A DNA stretch of 64,000 bases from Undibacterium sp. Jales W-56 (GCF_025548535.1 NZ_JAJLQW010000002.1:496001-560000), one strand, 5' to 3'; counted from the stretch's first letter, positions 37,363-47,850 are shown. Made by a program: numbers and translations. The notes: generated by a model from the letters alone, not told the origin.

Positions 37363-37635
37363 TTAGTTTACCGCATCTTTCAAAGCTTTGCCAGGCTTAA
37401 ATTTAGGAACCTTAGCAGATTTGATCTTAATTGCTTCACCGGTACGGGGATTGCGGCCTGTTCTTGCTGCGCGTTTACCGACAGAAAATGTGCCAAAGCC
37501 GACCAAAGTCACTGTGCCATTTTTTTTCAATGTTGTTTTTACTGCGCCAATCACGGCATCCAGTGCACGTGACGATGCTGCTTTTGAAATATCAGCTGTT
37601 TTCGCAATGTGATCGATCAATTCAGTTTTATTCAC
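37363..37635 (-). CDS. hupB: DNA-binding protein HU
   Basis: A 90-residue HU-family nucleoid protein. [20 protein letters not shown], the beta-arm [22 protein letters not shown] and the tail [17 protein letters not shown] are all intact. The start codon is GTG, six bases after a strong GGAGG. HU bends and compacts DNA as a dimer. The gene is followed by tRNA-Val, tRNA-Asp and ppiD on the same strand. A good promoter lies about 100 bp upstream. Confidence 0.97.
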   Translation of the reverse strand: MNKTELIDHIAKTADISKAASSRALDAVIGAVKTTLKKNGTVTLVGFGTFSVGKRAARTGRNPRTGEAIKIKSAKVPKFKPGKALKDAVN

Positions 37636-37736
37636 TTACGTCCTCCTCACAAAAGTCTAGTTTAACTTCGCGATGATGTATTCGATTGTTTATTGGTCGG
37701 GCATCCATCACGGCAAGCAGAAAATCTGCATCCGGT

Positions 37737-37766
37737 ATTAAATCAAGCCGGAAACCCTTGTGTCAA
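37737..37766 (-). promoter_or_regulatory. Candidate hupB promoter
   Basis: On the minus strand TTGACA (37766-37761) and TTTAAT (37742-37737) are separated by 18 bp. The leader to the GTG would be about 95 nt. The rest of the 353-bp gap between hupB and purT is AT-rich and shows no gene or riboswitch that I recognise. Confidence 0.6.
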
Positions 37767-37988
37767 GCGGTTTGCAAGGTTTTACTGAAATCTTCTTGGG
37801 TTTTCTTTATTAAATCAAAAGTATAATTTCGAAATTCGGATTTCGCCTGCGATTCCTCTCCACAACAGCATCATTAAGCAAGATCAAGCCTGTTGTTTTA
37901 AGCCATCGGATCAAGCTATTTAATTGCAGCATCGCCCGCTATTAAAAAATTTATCAACCTAATCAAGCAAACGTCCTGAGAATTATTC

Positions 37989-39200
37989 ATGAAAACCATA
38001 CAGCAATTCGGCACACCTCTTTCTGCCAACGCGACCAAAGTCATGCTCCTGGGCTCGGGCGAATTGGGCAAGGAAGTCATTATTTCCCTGCAGCGCCTGG
38101 GAGTTGAAGTCGTCGCAGTCGATCGTTACGAAAATGCGCCGGGGCACCAGGTTGCGCATCGCTCCTATGTGATCGACATGACAGATGGTGCGGCACTCGC
38201 CAGCTTGATTGAGAAAGAACGTCCGGATCTGGTGGTGCCTGAGATCGAGGCAATCGCAACGCCGATGCTGGTGGAGTTGGAAAAGGCAGGCAAAGCCCGC
38301 GTCATCCCCACTGCCCGCGCGGCCTGGCTGACCATGAACCGCGAAGGCATTCGCCGCCTTGCAGCAGAGACCCTGGCGTTACCGACTTCACCCTACCGCT
38401 TTGCGGATAGCCTGGTCGAGCTGCAAGCGGCATGCCAGGAAATCGGCTTTCCATGCATCATTAAACCTGTCATGTCCTCTTCGGGCAAAGGTCAGTCCAA
38501 GATTGACAGCGCGGCTGAAGTACAGGCCGCATGGGAGTATGCGGCAGTCGGTGGCAGGGTAAATTCGGGACGCGTGATTGTCGAAGGCTTCATTGATTTC
38601 GACTACGAGATCACCCTGCTGACGGTGCGCGCAATGGGCGGCAACGGTCAAATCGAAACGCATTTCTGCGAACCTATCGGCCATGTGCAAGTACAAGGCG
38701 ATTATGTCGAATCATGGCAACCACAAATCATGCACGGCAAAGCACTGGAGCGCGCACGCGATATCGCCAAAAAAGTGACGGACGATCTGGGTGGACTGGG
38801 TTTGTTTGGGGTCGAATTATTCGTCAAAGAGGAGATGGTCTGGTTCTCGGAAGTCAGTCCTCGTCCGCATGACACCGGCATGGTAACGATGTCGAGCCAG
38901 ATTCAAAATGAATTTGAGTTGCATGCCAAAGCGATTCTCGGATTGCCTGTCAACGTGACTCTGCGCAGCCCCGCCGCATCCGCGGTCATCTATGGGCAGC
39001 ACAATCATAAGGCGATTGCCTTTGAGGGCGTGGCCGAGGCATTGCAGGTAGCAGGCACGGATATCCGTTTGTTTGGCAAGCCAGAATCCTTCAGCCGTCG
39101 CCGCATGGGCGTTGCTCTGGCTACCGCAAAAGATACCGATACGGCAAGAATGCTGGCCAAAGCGGCTGCGGCTAAAGTAAAGCCTGTCATCGTAGATTAA
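37989..39200 (+). CDS. purT: Formate-dependent phosphoribosylglycinamide formyltransferase
   Basis: A 403-residue ATP-grasp enzyme that makes formyl-GAR from GAR, formate and ATP in purine synthesis. The N-terminal domain has [20 protein letters not shown]. The ATP-grasp loop is [13 protein letters not shown], with metal ligands in [13 protein letters not shown]. Length is normal. It needs no folate and uses formate directly; a formate-dehydrogenase-like gene lies elsewhere in the window. No adjacent purine genes. Confidence 0.96.
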   Translation: MKTIQQFGTPLSANATKVMLLGSGELGKEVIISLQRLGVEVVAVDRYENAPGHQVAHRSYVIDMTDGAALASLIEKERPDLVVPEIEAIATPMLVELEKAGKARVIPTARAAWLTMNREGIRRLAAETLALPTSPYRFADSLVELQAACQEIGFPCIIKPVMSSSGKGQSKIDSAAEVQAAWEYAAVGGRVNSGRVIVEGFIDFDYEITLLTVRAMGGNGQIETHFCEPIGHVQVQGDYVESWQPQIMHGKALERARDIAKKVTDDLGGLGLFGVELFVKEEMVWFSEVSPRPHDTGMVTMSSQIQNEFELHAKAILGLPVNVTLRSPAASAVIYGQHNHKAIAFEGVAEALQVAGTDIRLFGKPESFSRRRMGVALATAKDTDTARMLAKAAAAKVKPVIVD

Positions 39201-39396
39201 TCTGTTACCAGAAATCTCGATAACGCTTCGGCAACACCTCGACAGCGGTCCGATTCGAAGAGGCGGATTTCACAAGAGTGACACAAGAGCCGATCGGATC
39301 GGGGTTTATTTCCGCTTGGCGATTGATGCGTTTCATCAGATTCTCTGAATTTCGCATATAGTTAAGTCCCTTCATGGCTGTTTATAAAAGATATAT

Positions 39397-41001
39397 ATGA
39401 AATTTGATGTCGCAATTGTAGGCAGTGGCCTGGCTGGCTTGTCAGTAGCTCTGCATCTCGCCAAAACGCGCAAAGTCGCCGTGATTTCTAAACGTGCGCT
39501 GCTCGATGGCGCCAGCGATTGGGCGCAAGGAGGTATTGCAGCGGTACTCGATTCGCACGATAGCCATGAACAGCATATTTCCGACACGCTGATTGCCGGT
39601 GGCGGTCTATGCGATGAGGGCGCCACTCGCTACATCATTGAGCATGGCCGTGAAGCGATCGATTGGCTGATTGAGCAAGGCGTGCCGTTTACTCGCGACG
39701 ATGAGGCTGAACTCGGCTTTCATCTGACACGTGAAGGCGGTCACAGCCAGCGACGCATTATTCACGCTGCCGATGCGACAGGGCACGCGGTACAACTGAC
39801 CCTGGAGCAAATAGTACGTGCGCATCCAAACATCAGCTTGTTTGAACACCACTATGCGATTGATGTCATCACATCGGCAAAATTAGGCGAGGCTTCCGCG
39901 ACACCGCGCTGCCTCGGCTTGTATGTGCAGGATGTCAAAACCGGTAAAGTGCATACTTTCGAAGCACAGCATACGGTGATGGCAACCGGCGGTGCAGGCA
40001 AGGTTTACCTGTACACCACCAACCCGGATACGGCGACCGGCGATGGGATTGCGATGGCATGGCGCGCTGGCTGCCGTATCGCGAATATGGAATTCATGCA
40101 ATTCCATCCAACCTGTCTATATCACCCGTATGCCAAATCATTTTTGATTACTGAAGCGGTCCGCGGTGAAGGCGGCATTCTTAAATTGCCCGTAGAAGCC
40201 GGAGGCAGTGCCGGTAAACGCTTTATGCTGGAGCATGATGAACGCGCCGAACTTGCGCCGCGTGACGTGGTAGCGCGTGCGATCGACTTTGAAATGAAAA
40301 AACGGGGCCTGGATTACGTCGAACTCGACATTACGCACCAGCCGCCCGAGTTTTTACAAGAACATTTCCCGATGATCTATGCGCGCTGCCTGGAACTAGG
40401 TATCGATATCACGAAGCAGGCCATTCCGGTCGTGCCCGCTGTGCATTTCACTTGCGGCGGCATCGTGACGGACACGACTGGCAGAACCGATCTGCCCGGC
40501 TTATATGCGGTAGGCGAAACCGCCTACACCGGTCTGCATGGCGCGAATCGTCTTGCCAGCAACTCACTGCTGGAATGTCTGGTGATCGGCAAAGCGGCAG
40601 CCCAGCATATCGCCGCGCAAGAACAGCGCGCTTCACCAGGCTTACCGGCCTGGGATGAAAGCCGCGTCTCGGATGCCGATGAAGAAGTCGTGATTGCCCA
40701 CAACTGGGATGAGTTACGCCGCTTCATGTGGAATTATGTCGGCATCGTGCGCACCAATAAACGGCTGGAGCGCGCCAAGCACCGCATCCGCTTGTTGAAG
40801 GAAGAAATCGACGAGTACTACGCAAATTTCCGCATCTCCAATAATTTGCTGGAGCTGCGCAATCTGGTCGACGTCGCCTCGCTGATCGTCAATAGCGCAC
40901 TGTCCCGCCGCGAGAGCCGTGGCCTGCATTTCAGCCGCGATTATCCGGATACTTTACCGAAGGCCTTGCCAACCGTGTTATCACCAAAACGCAAGAAATA
41001 G
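39397..41001 (+). CDS. nadB: L-aspartate oxidase
   Basis: A 534-residue FAD enzyme that oxidises aspartate to iminoaspartate, the first step of NAD synthesis. The FAD motif is [19 protein letters not shown] at the N terminus, with [37 protein letters not shown] and [12 protein letters not shown]. The C-terminal helical domain is complete. The ribosome site is weak. Genes nadA and nadC are not in the window, so it is separate from its pathway partners here. Confidence 0.95.
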   Translation: MKFDVAIVGSGLAGLSVALHLAKTRKVAVISKRALLDGASDWAQGGIAAVLDSHDSHEQHISDTLIAGGGLCDEGATRYIIEHGREAIDWLIEQGVPFTRDDEAELGFHLTREGGHSQRRIIHAADATGHAVQLTLEQIVRAHPNISLFEHHYAIDVITSAKLGEASATPRCLGLYVQDVKTGKVHTFEAQHTVMATGGAGKVYLYTTNPDTATGDGIAMAWRAGCRIANMEFMQFHPTCLYHPYAKSFLITEAVRGEGGILKLPVEAGGSAGKRFMLEHDERAELAPRDVVARAIDFEMKKRGLDYVELDITHQPPEFLQEHFPMIYARCLELGIDITKQAIPVVPAVHFTCGGIVTDTTGRTDLPGLYAVGETAYTGLHGANRLASNSLLECLVIGKAAAQHIAAQEQRASPGLPAWDESRVSDADEEVVIAHNWDELRRFMWNYVGIVRTNKRLERAKHRIRLLKEEIDEYYANFRISNNLLELRNLVDVASLIVNSALSRRESRGLHFSRDYPDTLPKALPTVLSPKRKK

Positions 41002-41042
41002 CAGATAAAACCGTCAACCAAAACGTGCGTTCGCCTGGGATA

Positions 41043-41061
41043 CGATGCGTATAGCGCATCG
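41043..41061. promoter_or_regulatory. Perfect hairpin between nadB and pyrD
   Basis: CGATGCG (41043-41049) and CGCATCG (41055-41061) with loop TATAG. A-rich sequence follows instead of T, so on the plus strand it is not a typical terminator; on the minus strand no gene would use it. Possibly an mRNA 3'-end stabiliser. Confidence 0.4.
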
Positions 41062-41175
41062 CTCAAAAAAACTGAATGCAATCGCGTCTGCCTTTTCTGA
41101 CTTTGGGGGATTTGCATTTCACATCTGAAGCTGCCACCTATTTTTATCTTTACGTCCCCATACAAATAAAAAATC

Positions 41176-42219
41176 ATGCCCGACAAATTATTCTACGCCC
41201 TGGCACGCCCATTTCTTTTTGCGATGGACGCCGAACAAGCGCATAACTTCACGCTACCGGCATTACGCCGCTCAGCCGCACTGGGCTTGACCAGGCTAAT
41301 TGCTAAACCCGCCAGCGATCCGCGTACGGTGATGGGCATCACCTTCCCGAATCCTGTGGGTCTGGCAGCGGGCCTGGACAAAGACGGCGCTTACATCGAC
41401 GGCCTGGCGAGCCTGGGTTTCGGCTCCATCGAAATCGGCACCGTCACGCCGCGTGCGCAAGCCGGCAATCCCAAGCCGCGCATGTTCCGCCTGCCCAAGG
41501 CCAATGCCATCATCAACCGCATGGGCTTTAACAATGGCGGCGTCGATGCCTTCGTCAACAATGTACAAGCCTCGCGGTTTTATCAGGACAAGCAAGGTGT
41601 GCTCGGGCTCAATATCGGCAAAAATGCCGACACGCCGATAGAACGCGCTGCCGACGATTACCTGCTGTGCCTGGAAAAAGTCTATCCGTATGCAAGCTAC
41701 GTCACCGTGAACATCTCCTCCCCCAACACCAAGAACCTGCGCCAACTGCAAGGTGCCAGCGAAATCGACGCCCTGTTATCGCAACTCAAAGACGCGCAAC
41801 AACGCCTGGCAGACCAGCATAAACGCTACGTTCCTCTAGCACTAAAAATCGCACCCGATATGGATAGCGAACAAATCAAGAATATCGCCGGAGCCTTGTT
41901 GCGACACAATATCGACGGCGTCATCGCCACCAATACCACGATCACACGCGATGCTGTCAAGGGTCTGGAACACGGCGAAGAAGCAGGCGGATTGTCGGGC
42001 GAACCGGTGTTTGAATTATCAAATCAAGTGATACGCGGACTCAAATCCGAGCTCGGCGATGCCTTGCCGATTATCGGTGTCGGCGGCATTTTTTCCGGTG
42101 CGGATGCGCAAGCCAAAATGCAGGCCGGCGCAGCCTTGGTACAAGTCTATTCCGGCCTGATTTATCGCGGCCCGGCGCTGGTCAGGGAGTGCGCAGCAGC
42201 TTTGCGTCATTCGCGCTAA
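41176..42219 (+). CDS. pyrD: Dihydroorotate dehydrogenase, quinone-dependent (class 2)
   Basis: A 347-residue membrane-associated flavoenzyme that oxidises dihydroorotate to orotate and passes electrons to quinone. The class 2 N-terminal helix ([21 protein letters not shown] in pieces) is present. Also seen are [37 protein letters not shown] with the catalytic serine, and the FMN phosphate site [11 protein letters not shown]. Length is normal. Confidence 0.96.
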   Translation: MPDKLFYALARPFLFAMDAEQAHNFTLPALRRSAALGLTRLIAKPASDPRTVMGITFPNPVGLAAGLDKDGAYIDGLASLGFGSIEIGTVTPRAQAGNPKPRMFRLPKANAIINRMGFNNGGVDAFVNNVQASRFYQDKQGVLGLNIGKNADTPIERAADDYLLCLEKVYPYASYVTVNISSPNTKNLRQLQGASEIDALLSQLKDAQQRLADQHKRYVPLALKIAPDMDSEQIKNIAGALLRHNIDGVIATNTTITRDAVKGLEHGEEAGGLSGEPVFELSNQVIRGLKSELGDALPIIGVGGIFSGADAQAKMQAGAALVQVYSGLIYRGPALVRECAAALRHSR

Positions 42220-42289
42220 AGTAAACCGATTTTCCGTATTCATACAGTCACCTGTCTTCACCAAACTCCGATAACGCAACGAGTCAATT

Positions 42290-43333
42290 ATGCAAACGAC
42301 CCAACTCGGCACCAGCAATTTACAAGTATCCAAAATCTGCCTCGGAACCATGACCTTCGGCGAACAAAATAGCGAAGCCGAAGCCCATAGCCAGCTCGAT
42401 TATGCACTAGAGCGCGGCATCAATTTTATCGATACCGCAGAAATGTATCCGGTCATGCCGCGCGCCGAAACCCAAGGCTCGACCGAACGCTTCATCGGCA
42501 CCTGGATGAAGAAATCCGGTAAGCGCAAAGACATTATTCTCGCTACCAAAGCTGCCGGACCGTCACGCGGTTTCGGCTGGATACGCAATGGCGACACCGA
42601 CCTCACGCCAGCGAATATCCGCGCCGCTGTCGAAACCAGCCTGCAACGCCTGCAAACTGATTACATCGATCTATACCAACTGCACTGGCCTAGCCGCAAC
42701 GCACCGATCTTCGGACAGAAATCATTCGACCCGGCGCTGGAACGCCCATCCATCGCCATTGCCGAGACTCTGGCTGCGCTGAATGAGTTGGTCAAAGCAG
42801 GCAAAATCCGTCACATCGGCGTATCGAATGAAACCTCCTGGGGAGTCAGTGAATTCGTCAAAGAAGCCGGGAAGCAATCCGCCGCCCGCATCGCCTCCAT
42901 CCAGAATGCCTACAACCTCGTCAACCGCAGCTTTGAACAGGGACTGGATGAAACCTGCTTCCGCGAAAACGTCGGCCTGCTCGCTTACAGCCCGCTCGCG
43001 TTCGGCCAACTCACCAACAAATACAATGAAGACGCCCAGGCCGCAGGCCGACTGACACGCTTTCCGGCAAGCTGGAGCCCACGCTACATGCGCCCTGCCG
43101 TGTTCGAAGCCAGCCGCCGCTATGCCGAACTCGCCCGCGCCCACGGCCTGACACCGGCACAACTCGCCCTCGCCTGGTGCTACTCACGCTGGTTCGTCGC
43201 CAGCACCATCATTGGCGCAACGACTCTGACGCAGTTGAAAGAAGATATCGATGCGTTCGACATCCGCTTGTCGGCTGACCTGATCGCCGGGGTCAATGCG
43301 ATTCATGCGGAGTTTTGTAATCCGGGGCAGTAA
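42290..43333 (+). CDS. Aldo/keto reductase, Tas-like
   Basis: A 347-residue NADPH-dependent (beta/alpha)8 reductase. The catalytic tetrad is visible: D and Y in FIDTAEMYPV, K in DIILATKAAG, and H in YIDLYQLHWPSR. NADPH contacts include SNETSWG and the C-terminal IIGATTLTQLKEDIDAF. It is most like E. coli Tas and related proteins. The substrate is unknown. It follows pyrD by 70 bp; a separate promoter cannot be excluded. Confidence 0.9.
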   Translation: MQTTQLGTSNLQVSKICLGTMTFGEQNSEAEAHSQLDYALERGINFIDTAEMYPVMPRAETQGSTERFIGTWMKKSGKRKDIILATKAAGPSRGFGWIRNGDTDLTPANIRAAVETSLQRLQTDYIDLYQLHWPSRNAPIFGQKSFDPALERPSIAIAETLAALNELVKAGKIRHIGVSNETSWGVSEFVKEAGKQSAARIASIQNAYNLVNRSFEQGLDETCFRENVGLLAYSPLAFGQLTNKYNEDAQAAGRLTRFPASWSPRYMRPAVFEASRRYAELARAHGLTPAQLALAWCYSRWFVASTIIGATTLTQLKEDIDAFDIRLSADLIAGVNAIHAEFCNPGQ

Positions 43334-43380
43334 ACATCGAATTAATCCGGAGTGAGCAACGGCATTCTTACTCCACTCTT

Positions 43381-44022
43381 TCATGGCTCTACATTATTTG
43401 CAATTTGAAAGCATTGACGTTCCATTTCTAACACCCACTGCGCCGCATTGATATCGTCGGGCTCTACCAACAATAAATATCGCCGGCCACCCCAGACCGA
43501 CAAAAACAGGGATTTCACCATCGTTACATCAGGCTTGCGCGGCACATCAGCACAAACGTCAAAGACTTGCATCCATTTGACGGAAATTTCTTCATAGGCA
43601 CGGCGATGATGTTTAGTTTCGGCGATTTGAGATTCGAGCATCATCATGTCACGATCGAAGTAAGGTAGCTCAGGCGTATTGACGCCGCAGGTCAGTCGTA
43701 TCAACCGGTGTATCCGCTCCTGCCACACGAGATCCGCAGGGACTATCGCCTGCGCGTCTATTTGCTCCAGCAGCGTATCAATACAATGTCTTACGTAGCC
43801 GGACAACAGCGAGTGTTTATTCGGGAAATAATCATACAAAGTGCCGACTGATATGCCCGTTTCCAGAGCGACTGCTCTGGTGGTTATTCCTGCCCATCCT
43901 TTATCGCGCCAAATCCGAACAAAAGCGTCATATATCGCCTGAACCGTGAATTTGGCACGTGCCTGCGATGGGCGTTTCAATGGTTTATTGCGGATTAGCT
44001 GATCCGTATTGCGGGCAGTCAT
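43381..44022 (-). CDS. TetR-family transcriptional regulator
   Basis: A 213-residue regulator. The N-terminal helix-turn-helix is clear: FTVQAIYDAFVRIWRDKGW, then TTRAVALETGISVGTLYDYF followed by PNKHSLL. The remainder is a helical ligand-binding domain. The start at 44022 (MTARNTDQ) is chosen over in-frame codons up to 44106, which would run into the divergent gene. It is divergent from the DUF2855 gene with 73 bp between the starts, so it probably represses that gene. Effector unknown. Confidence 0.9.
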   Translation of the reverse strand: MTARNTDQLIRNKPLKRPSQARAKFTVQAIYDAFVRIWRDKGWAGITTRAVALETGISVGTLYDYFPNKHSLLSGYVRHCIDTLLEQIDAQAIVPADLVWQERIHRLIRLTCGVNTPELPYFDRDMMMLESQIAETKHHRRAYEEISVKWMQVFDVCADVPRKPDVTMVKSLFLSVWGGRRYLLLVEPDDINAAQWVLEMERQCFQIANNVEP

Positions 44023-44095
44023 GTTTCCGAACCTCGGTCTACATAAAGAAGCGTAAAGTGACTCATTCCATCTGATCTGTAACGAGAGAAACGTG

Positions 44096-45202
44096 ATGAA
44101 TGACAAACTGACTGTAACACGATTACTGACCCGTAAAAACGCCTTGGATCAAACCCGTATTGATCGCATGGACATCGCTCTACCCCTGCAATCGGGTGAA
44201 ATATTATTGAAAATTGATCGCGTCGCCGTGACGACCAATAACATCACTTATGCCGCGTTTGGCGATGCTATGCAGTATTGGGATTTTTTCCCTACGCAAG
44301 ATCCCGATTGGGGACATATGCCTGTCTGGGGATTTGCCGATGTGCTGATATCGACAGTACCCGGCGTCGAAGCCGGCGAACGTTTCTACGGTTACTTCCC
44401 TATTGCCAGCCATATCAAAATGCGGGCGGTGCGTATTTCACCTCGTGGATTTTATGACGGGTCCGAACATCGCATGAAACTGACCTCGGCCTACAATCAA
44501 TACATGCGCAGCAGTCAGGATGAAGCCTATGTCGCAAAGGACGAGAACTATCAGATGATCGTCCGGCCGCTCTTCATCACCTCGTTCATGGGGGCCGATT
44601 TTTTACAGGACAATGATTTTTTCGGTGCAAAACAGATCATCGTTTCCAGTGCATCAAGCAAAACAGCATACGGAACCGCGTTTTGCCTGAACAAGCAATT
44701 TGACATCCGCTTGATCGCCATGACCTCGGTGCGGAATCGCGCCTTTGTCGAGAGTCTTGGTTGCTACGACCGGACCATCAGCTACGACGAACTCGATGCA
44801 ATTTCCAGCAAAGAGGCGAGCTTGTATCTGGATTTTTCCGGAGATGAGGATTTGCGCGCCAAAGTACATCGGCATTTTGGCGACGGGCTGACTTACGATT
44901 GTTTTGCCGGTTCGGCACAGAATACGGATTTCTTGCGCGACACCAATCTGCCGGGACCAAAACCTATCCTGTATTTTGCGCCGGTACAAATCAAGAAGCG
45001 CAATATCGACTGGGGTCATGATGTCGTGAATCAACGCTTCAACGCGGCACAACGCGCTTTTATCCAGCAGATCAGCCAAGTCGATAAACCCTGGATGGAA
45101 GTCGTTGAGAGTCATGGCTACGAAGAAGCGCAACAATTGATTGCGGCCATGCACGCTGGCAAAATCGATCCTCGCAAAGGTAACGTATTGCGTCTCGCTT
45201 AA
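44096..45202 (+). CDS. DUF2855 family protein, MDR-like
   Basis: A 368-residue protein of a family without known function. The first half has GroES-like features of medium-chain dehydrogenases (SGEILLKIDRVAVTTNNITY, VWGFADVLIS, GERFYGYFPIA). The second half has a Rossmann-type stretch with an altered nucleotide loop (IIVSSASSKTAYG). The catalytic zinc cysteines of alcohol dehydrogenases are missing. The ATG at 44096 is preferred to the GTG at 44093. It is divergent from a TetR regulator, a common arrangement for inducible reductases. Confidence 0.75.
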   Translation: MNDKLTVTRLLTRKNALDQTRIDRMDIALPLQSGEILLKIDRVAVTTNNITYAAFGDAMQYWDFFPTQDPDWGHMPVWGFADVLISTVPGVEAGERFYGYFPIASHIKMRAVRISPRGFYDGSEHRMKLTSAYNQYMRSSQDEAYVAKDENYQMIVRPLFITSFMGADFLQDNDFFGAKQIIVSSASSKTAYGTAFCLNKQFDIRLIAMTSVRNRAFVESLGCYDRTISYDELDAISSKEASLYLDFSGDEDLRAKVHRHFGDGLTYDCFAGSAQNTDFLRDTNLPGPKPILYFAPVQIKKRNIDWGHDVVNQRFNAAQRAFIQQISQVDKPWMEVVESHGYEEAQQLIAAMHAGKIDPRKGNVLRLA

Positions 45203-45210
45203 ATCGGTTT

Positions 45211-45248
45211 GCATAAAAAAGCGGTAAATCACTCAGGTATTTGCCGCT
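45211..45248 (-). terminator. Terminator of the cyclophilin gene
   Basis: AGCGGTAAAT (45220-45229) pairs with ATTTGCCGCT (45239-45248), with one G-T pair. On the minus strand it is followed by six T (45215-45220 read as A), 40 bp after the cyclophilin stop. Confidence 0.75.
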
Positions 45249-45287
45249 ATTCGATCATACAATGACGACTCTTAAGCCGTTGTGACT

Positions 45288-46241
45288 TTATTGTTTTGGA
45301 CGCACCACAATCGGCACATTGCACAGGTCGATATGCCCGGCCGGAACCTTATACCAGTCGCCGCCGCGATTGCGTTGCGCCTCGACGATTGCTTTAAATG
45401 TCGGGGTATCGGTGCGGATAATTTCTAATTTGCTGCGTTCGGTTTCCGGCATGTCGGCAGCGATACGAATCGCTTTGATCGGCGTCATTTCTTCCGGTTT
45501 TTCGTAAAACCCTAAAGCACCTTTGCCACGCGGCGTGGTGGTCAATAATTCCATTCCTTGCATCACACGGCCAATCACCGTGATATTGCGATCTAACTGA
45601 CGCGGTGCTTGTCCGGTGATGACATACAGCGAAGTGCCGTCGCCGCTGTTCGATTCATTACCGCGTGCCACACCCACGGCGGCATAGCAATGTGCGAGCC
45701 AGGCGGTGCCGTTCTTGGGGTCGCGTCCGGCCGGAAAGCCATTGGCATACCCGACCTGAGGCGCATAGCCGTCCACATCCGGCAAGCGTGTGAAAGGTAA
45801 TTTTTTATCGTATCTGACGGTGAATTCAGGATCGAGATTTTTTCGTGCGGTTTTGACTTCGCGTTTTTTCGCCGGATTCTCATCGTCAGGATCGGCCCAT
45901 TGCACGACATAGTTTTCTTGTGAGCGTACGATTGCGAGTCCGTTGAAATACCCTTCCCTGATCAGCGCTTTGATATTCGCCGCATGATTCGGTGCGAAAT
46001 TGGGAGCCAGTTCCATCACCACGCGACCTTTTTCCAATTCCATGTACAGGGTATTCTCGGGATCCAGGGCGCGCCAGTCGGATGCACTGGATGCCTTGAT
46101 CAGATCGGCCATTGCTGGCTTTGCTTTTGCCTTGGCTTCTGCTGCGACCGCATACTGGTTTTGCAGTAATCCCAAAGTGCCGAGTAAAGCGCAGGCGACA
46201 AAAGGTGTTGTGAAATGTTTAGACTTGAGTGGACGGCGCAT
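45288..46241 (-). CDS. Secreted cyclophilin-type peptidyl-prolyl isomerase
   Basis: A 317-residue protein. A signal peptide (MRRPLKSKHFTTPFVACALLGT, ... YAVAAEA) leads to a cyclophilin-type domain (about 60-240). Segments seen include ELEKGRVVMELAPNFAPNHA, YFNGLAIVRSQENYVVQWAD and GTSLYVITGQAPRQLDRNITVIG. The catalytic arginine segment is changed relative to PpiA (no clear F-H-R-V), so isomerase activity is uncertain. An extra region follows to the C terminus. GGAG seven bases ahead supports the start. Confidence 0.82.
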   Translation of the reverse strand: MRRPLKSKHFTTPFVACALLGTLGLLQNQYAVAAEAKAKAKPAMADLIKASSASDWRALDPENTLYMELEKGRVVMELAPNFAPNHAANIKALIREGYFNGLAIVRSQENYVVQWADPDDENPAKKREVKTARKNLDPEFTVRYDKKLPFTRLPDVDGYAPQVGYANGFPAGRDPKNGTAWLAHCYAAVGVARGNESNSGDGTSLYVITGQAPRQLDRNITVIGRVMQGMELLTTTPRGKGALGFYEKPEEMTPIKAIRIAADMPETERSKLEIIRTDTPTFKAIVEAQRNRGGDWYKVPAGHIDLCNVPIVVRPKQ

Positions 46242-46448
46242 GTAATGACTCCGGAGCAGGGATGCACAATGGATAGAAAGCCGGGTTGATACTGCCTCAT
46301 GAGCAGAGGATGTGACGGTACGCGATAGAGGGTAATTTGTCCAGATGCAGGAAAACGAAAAATCTCGTTATTGAACAATGCTAGGCGACCTGAATCCTGG
46401 GTTAAACTACCTTCAATCCAGTTCCAATTCAACCGCCTTGATCGCATT

Positions 46449-46940
46449 ATGAAAAAACTACATTCAGGATTTACCCTAGTCGAAATGATGGCTGTGATCG
46501 CCGTCATCGGGATACTGGCGGCGATGGCCTACCCGTCTTTTCAATATCGGATCATACAAAAACAAATCGAGTCGATTACCCCACTGACCGACGTCGCAAA
46601 AAAACCGGTTGCAGCAATATGGGCTGCCACGCAAAAAATGCCGGTCGATAATGCCGCAGCGGGATTGCCGAACGCCGACAAGATGGTGAGCAACTATGTC
46701 AGCAGCGTCAGCGTCACAGACGGCGTCATCAATGTAACTTTCGGCAATCAGGCCAACGGCGCCATCAAAGATAAGGTACTCACCATACGACCGGCAGTCG
46801 TCGCAGATGCACCAGTCGTCCCCGTGGAATGGGTCTGCGCTAGCGCCGATGTACCGGACAAGATGACGGTCAAAGGGATAGACCAGACCACCATTCCGCC
46901 TGGGATGTTACCGTTTAGCTGCAGGAAGCGGGGGAAATAG
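46449..46940 (+). CDS. Type IV pilin-like protein
   Basis: A 163-residue prepilin. The leader is MKKLHSG followed by F-T-L-V-E (SGFTLVEMMAVIAVIGILAA), so PilD would cut after G7 and methylate F8; E5 of the mature form is present. The C-terminal pair of cysteines (WVCAS ... PFSCRKRGK) forms the usual pilin D-loop. It is the size of a major pilin but stands alone, without pil genes. The start at 46449 is fixed by the leader; upstream in-frame codons to 46371 are not needed. Confidence 0.88.
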   Translation: MKKLHSGFTLVEMMAVIAVIGILAAMAYPSFQYRIIQKQIESITPLTDVAKKPVAAIWAATQKMPVDNAAAGLPNADKMVSNYVSSVSVTDGVINVTFGNQANGAIKDKVLTIRPAVVADAPVVPVEWVCASADVPDKMTVKGIDQTTIPPGMLPFSCRKRGK

Positions 46941-47054
46941 GCTGGAGTTATTTTATTGAATCCATGACCAAGTACGCATATTGTATGCGCCTCACAGCCC
47001 TATTTCGGCCTGAGAGCCGCATAATTACTGCGGATTCAGTTTCAGCCCTCACCA

Positions 47055-47267
47055 TCACAACTTTAACTTGATGCATTGCGCATCTTTGTAGGGGCCGCTG
47101 GCCTTGTCCCAACCCTCGCCCGGTGAGGTTTGTGAACAGACTTCGGTAGTCTCGATTTTACTGCGCCATTTGTACCAATCGGCGGGAGCGGCAAATACCG
47201 AGACCGTCAGCGACACCCACCATAAAACTGCCAGCGCTTTGCCACTATTTTTCACCGCGTTTTTCAT
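47055..47267 (-). CDS. Small exported protein with two cysteines
   Basis: A 70-residue protein. A signal peptide of about 26 residues (AVKNSGKALAVLWWVSLTVS, VFAA) is followed by a 43-residue mature part with WYKWRSKIETTEVCSQTSPG and YKDAQCIKLKL. The two cysteines (residues 44 and 65) would form one disulfide in the periplasm. I cannot name a family. It is convergent with the pilin gene and divergent from the monooxygenase-like gene. Confidence 0.65.
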   Translation of the reverse strand: MKNAVKNSGKALAVLWWVSLTVSVFAAPADWYKWRSKIETTEVCSQTSPGEGWDKASGPYKDAQCIKLKL

Positions 47268-47408
47268 TGTGAGTGCCTTTTACATGATGAAATCAGATTG
47301 ACTATATCGCCGCGTTCTGCCACGTTCGCTGGCATCCTACCGGGTAATGGTAAAGGTATTTGTCGTCAAACCGCTATCTGCATCAAATTTTGACTGGACG
47401 TATAAAGA

Positions 47409-47786
47409 ATGCAAATCAAAGCGCATCAATCCGGTGCCACACTGACTGAACGTTGCCCGGGATTTATCGTCTTATACCGCTGGCGGCTCCACCCCGGATC
47501 AGAAACGGCGTTTATCGAAGCCTGGACCCGTATCTCTGCGCTGTTGCTGGCCGAACGCGGCTCCTTGGGTTCGCGCTTGCACAAAGGCGAAGACGGTATC
47601 TGGTATAGCTATGCACAGTGGCCGAGCGCCGCAGCCAGAACCGCAGCCTTTGGCGGCGAGTCATTGGATGCCGCTGCTGCAGCTCGGATGCGCGCTGCCA
47701 TTGCCGAAAACTTTCCGGAAGTGATACTGGAGCCGGTGTCGGATATGATGCTGCTGGCGAATGAAGTGCAAAATCAGTCGATTTAA
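47409..47786 (+). CDS. ABM-fold (antibiotic biosynthesis monooxygenase-like) protein
   Basis: A 125-residue ferredoxin-like (dimeric alpha-beta barrel) protein. FIVLYRWRLHPGSETAFIEA, then WTRISALLLAERGSLGSRLH and a YSYAQWPS strand fit the ABM domain. Catalytic residues vary in this superfamily, so function is open. The stop is 161 bp ahead of the sulfur cluster start, and a 31-bp inverted repeat lies in that gap. Confidence 0.65.
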   Translation: MQIKAHQSGATLTERCPGFIVLYRWRLHPGSETAFIEAWTRISALLLAERGSLGSRLHKGEDGIWYSYAQWPSAAARTAAFGGESLDAAAAARMRAAIAENFPEVILEPVSDMMLLANEVQNQSI

Positions 47787-47850
47787 GTCTTGTTACTATT
47801 GCTATCAAATTGAGATATACACTCTCCAATAGCGGTATTCTCCAGGCAAA

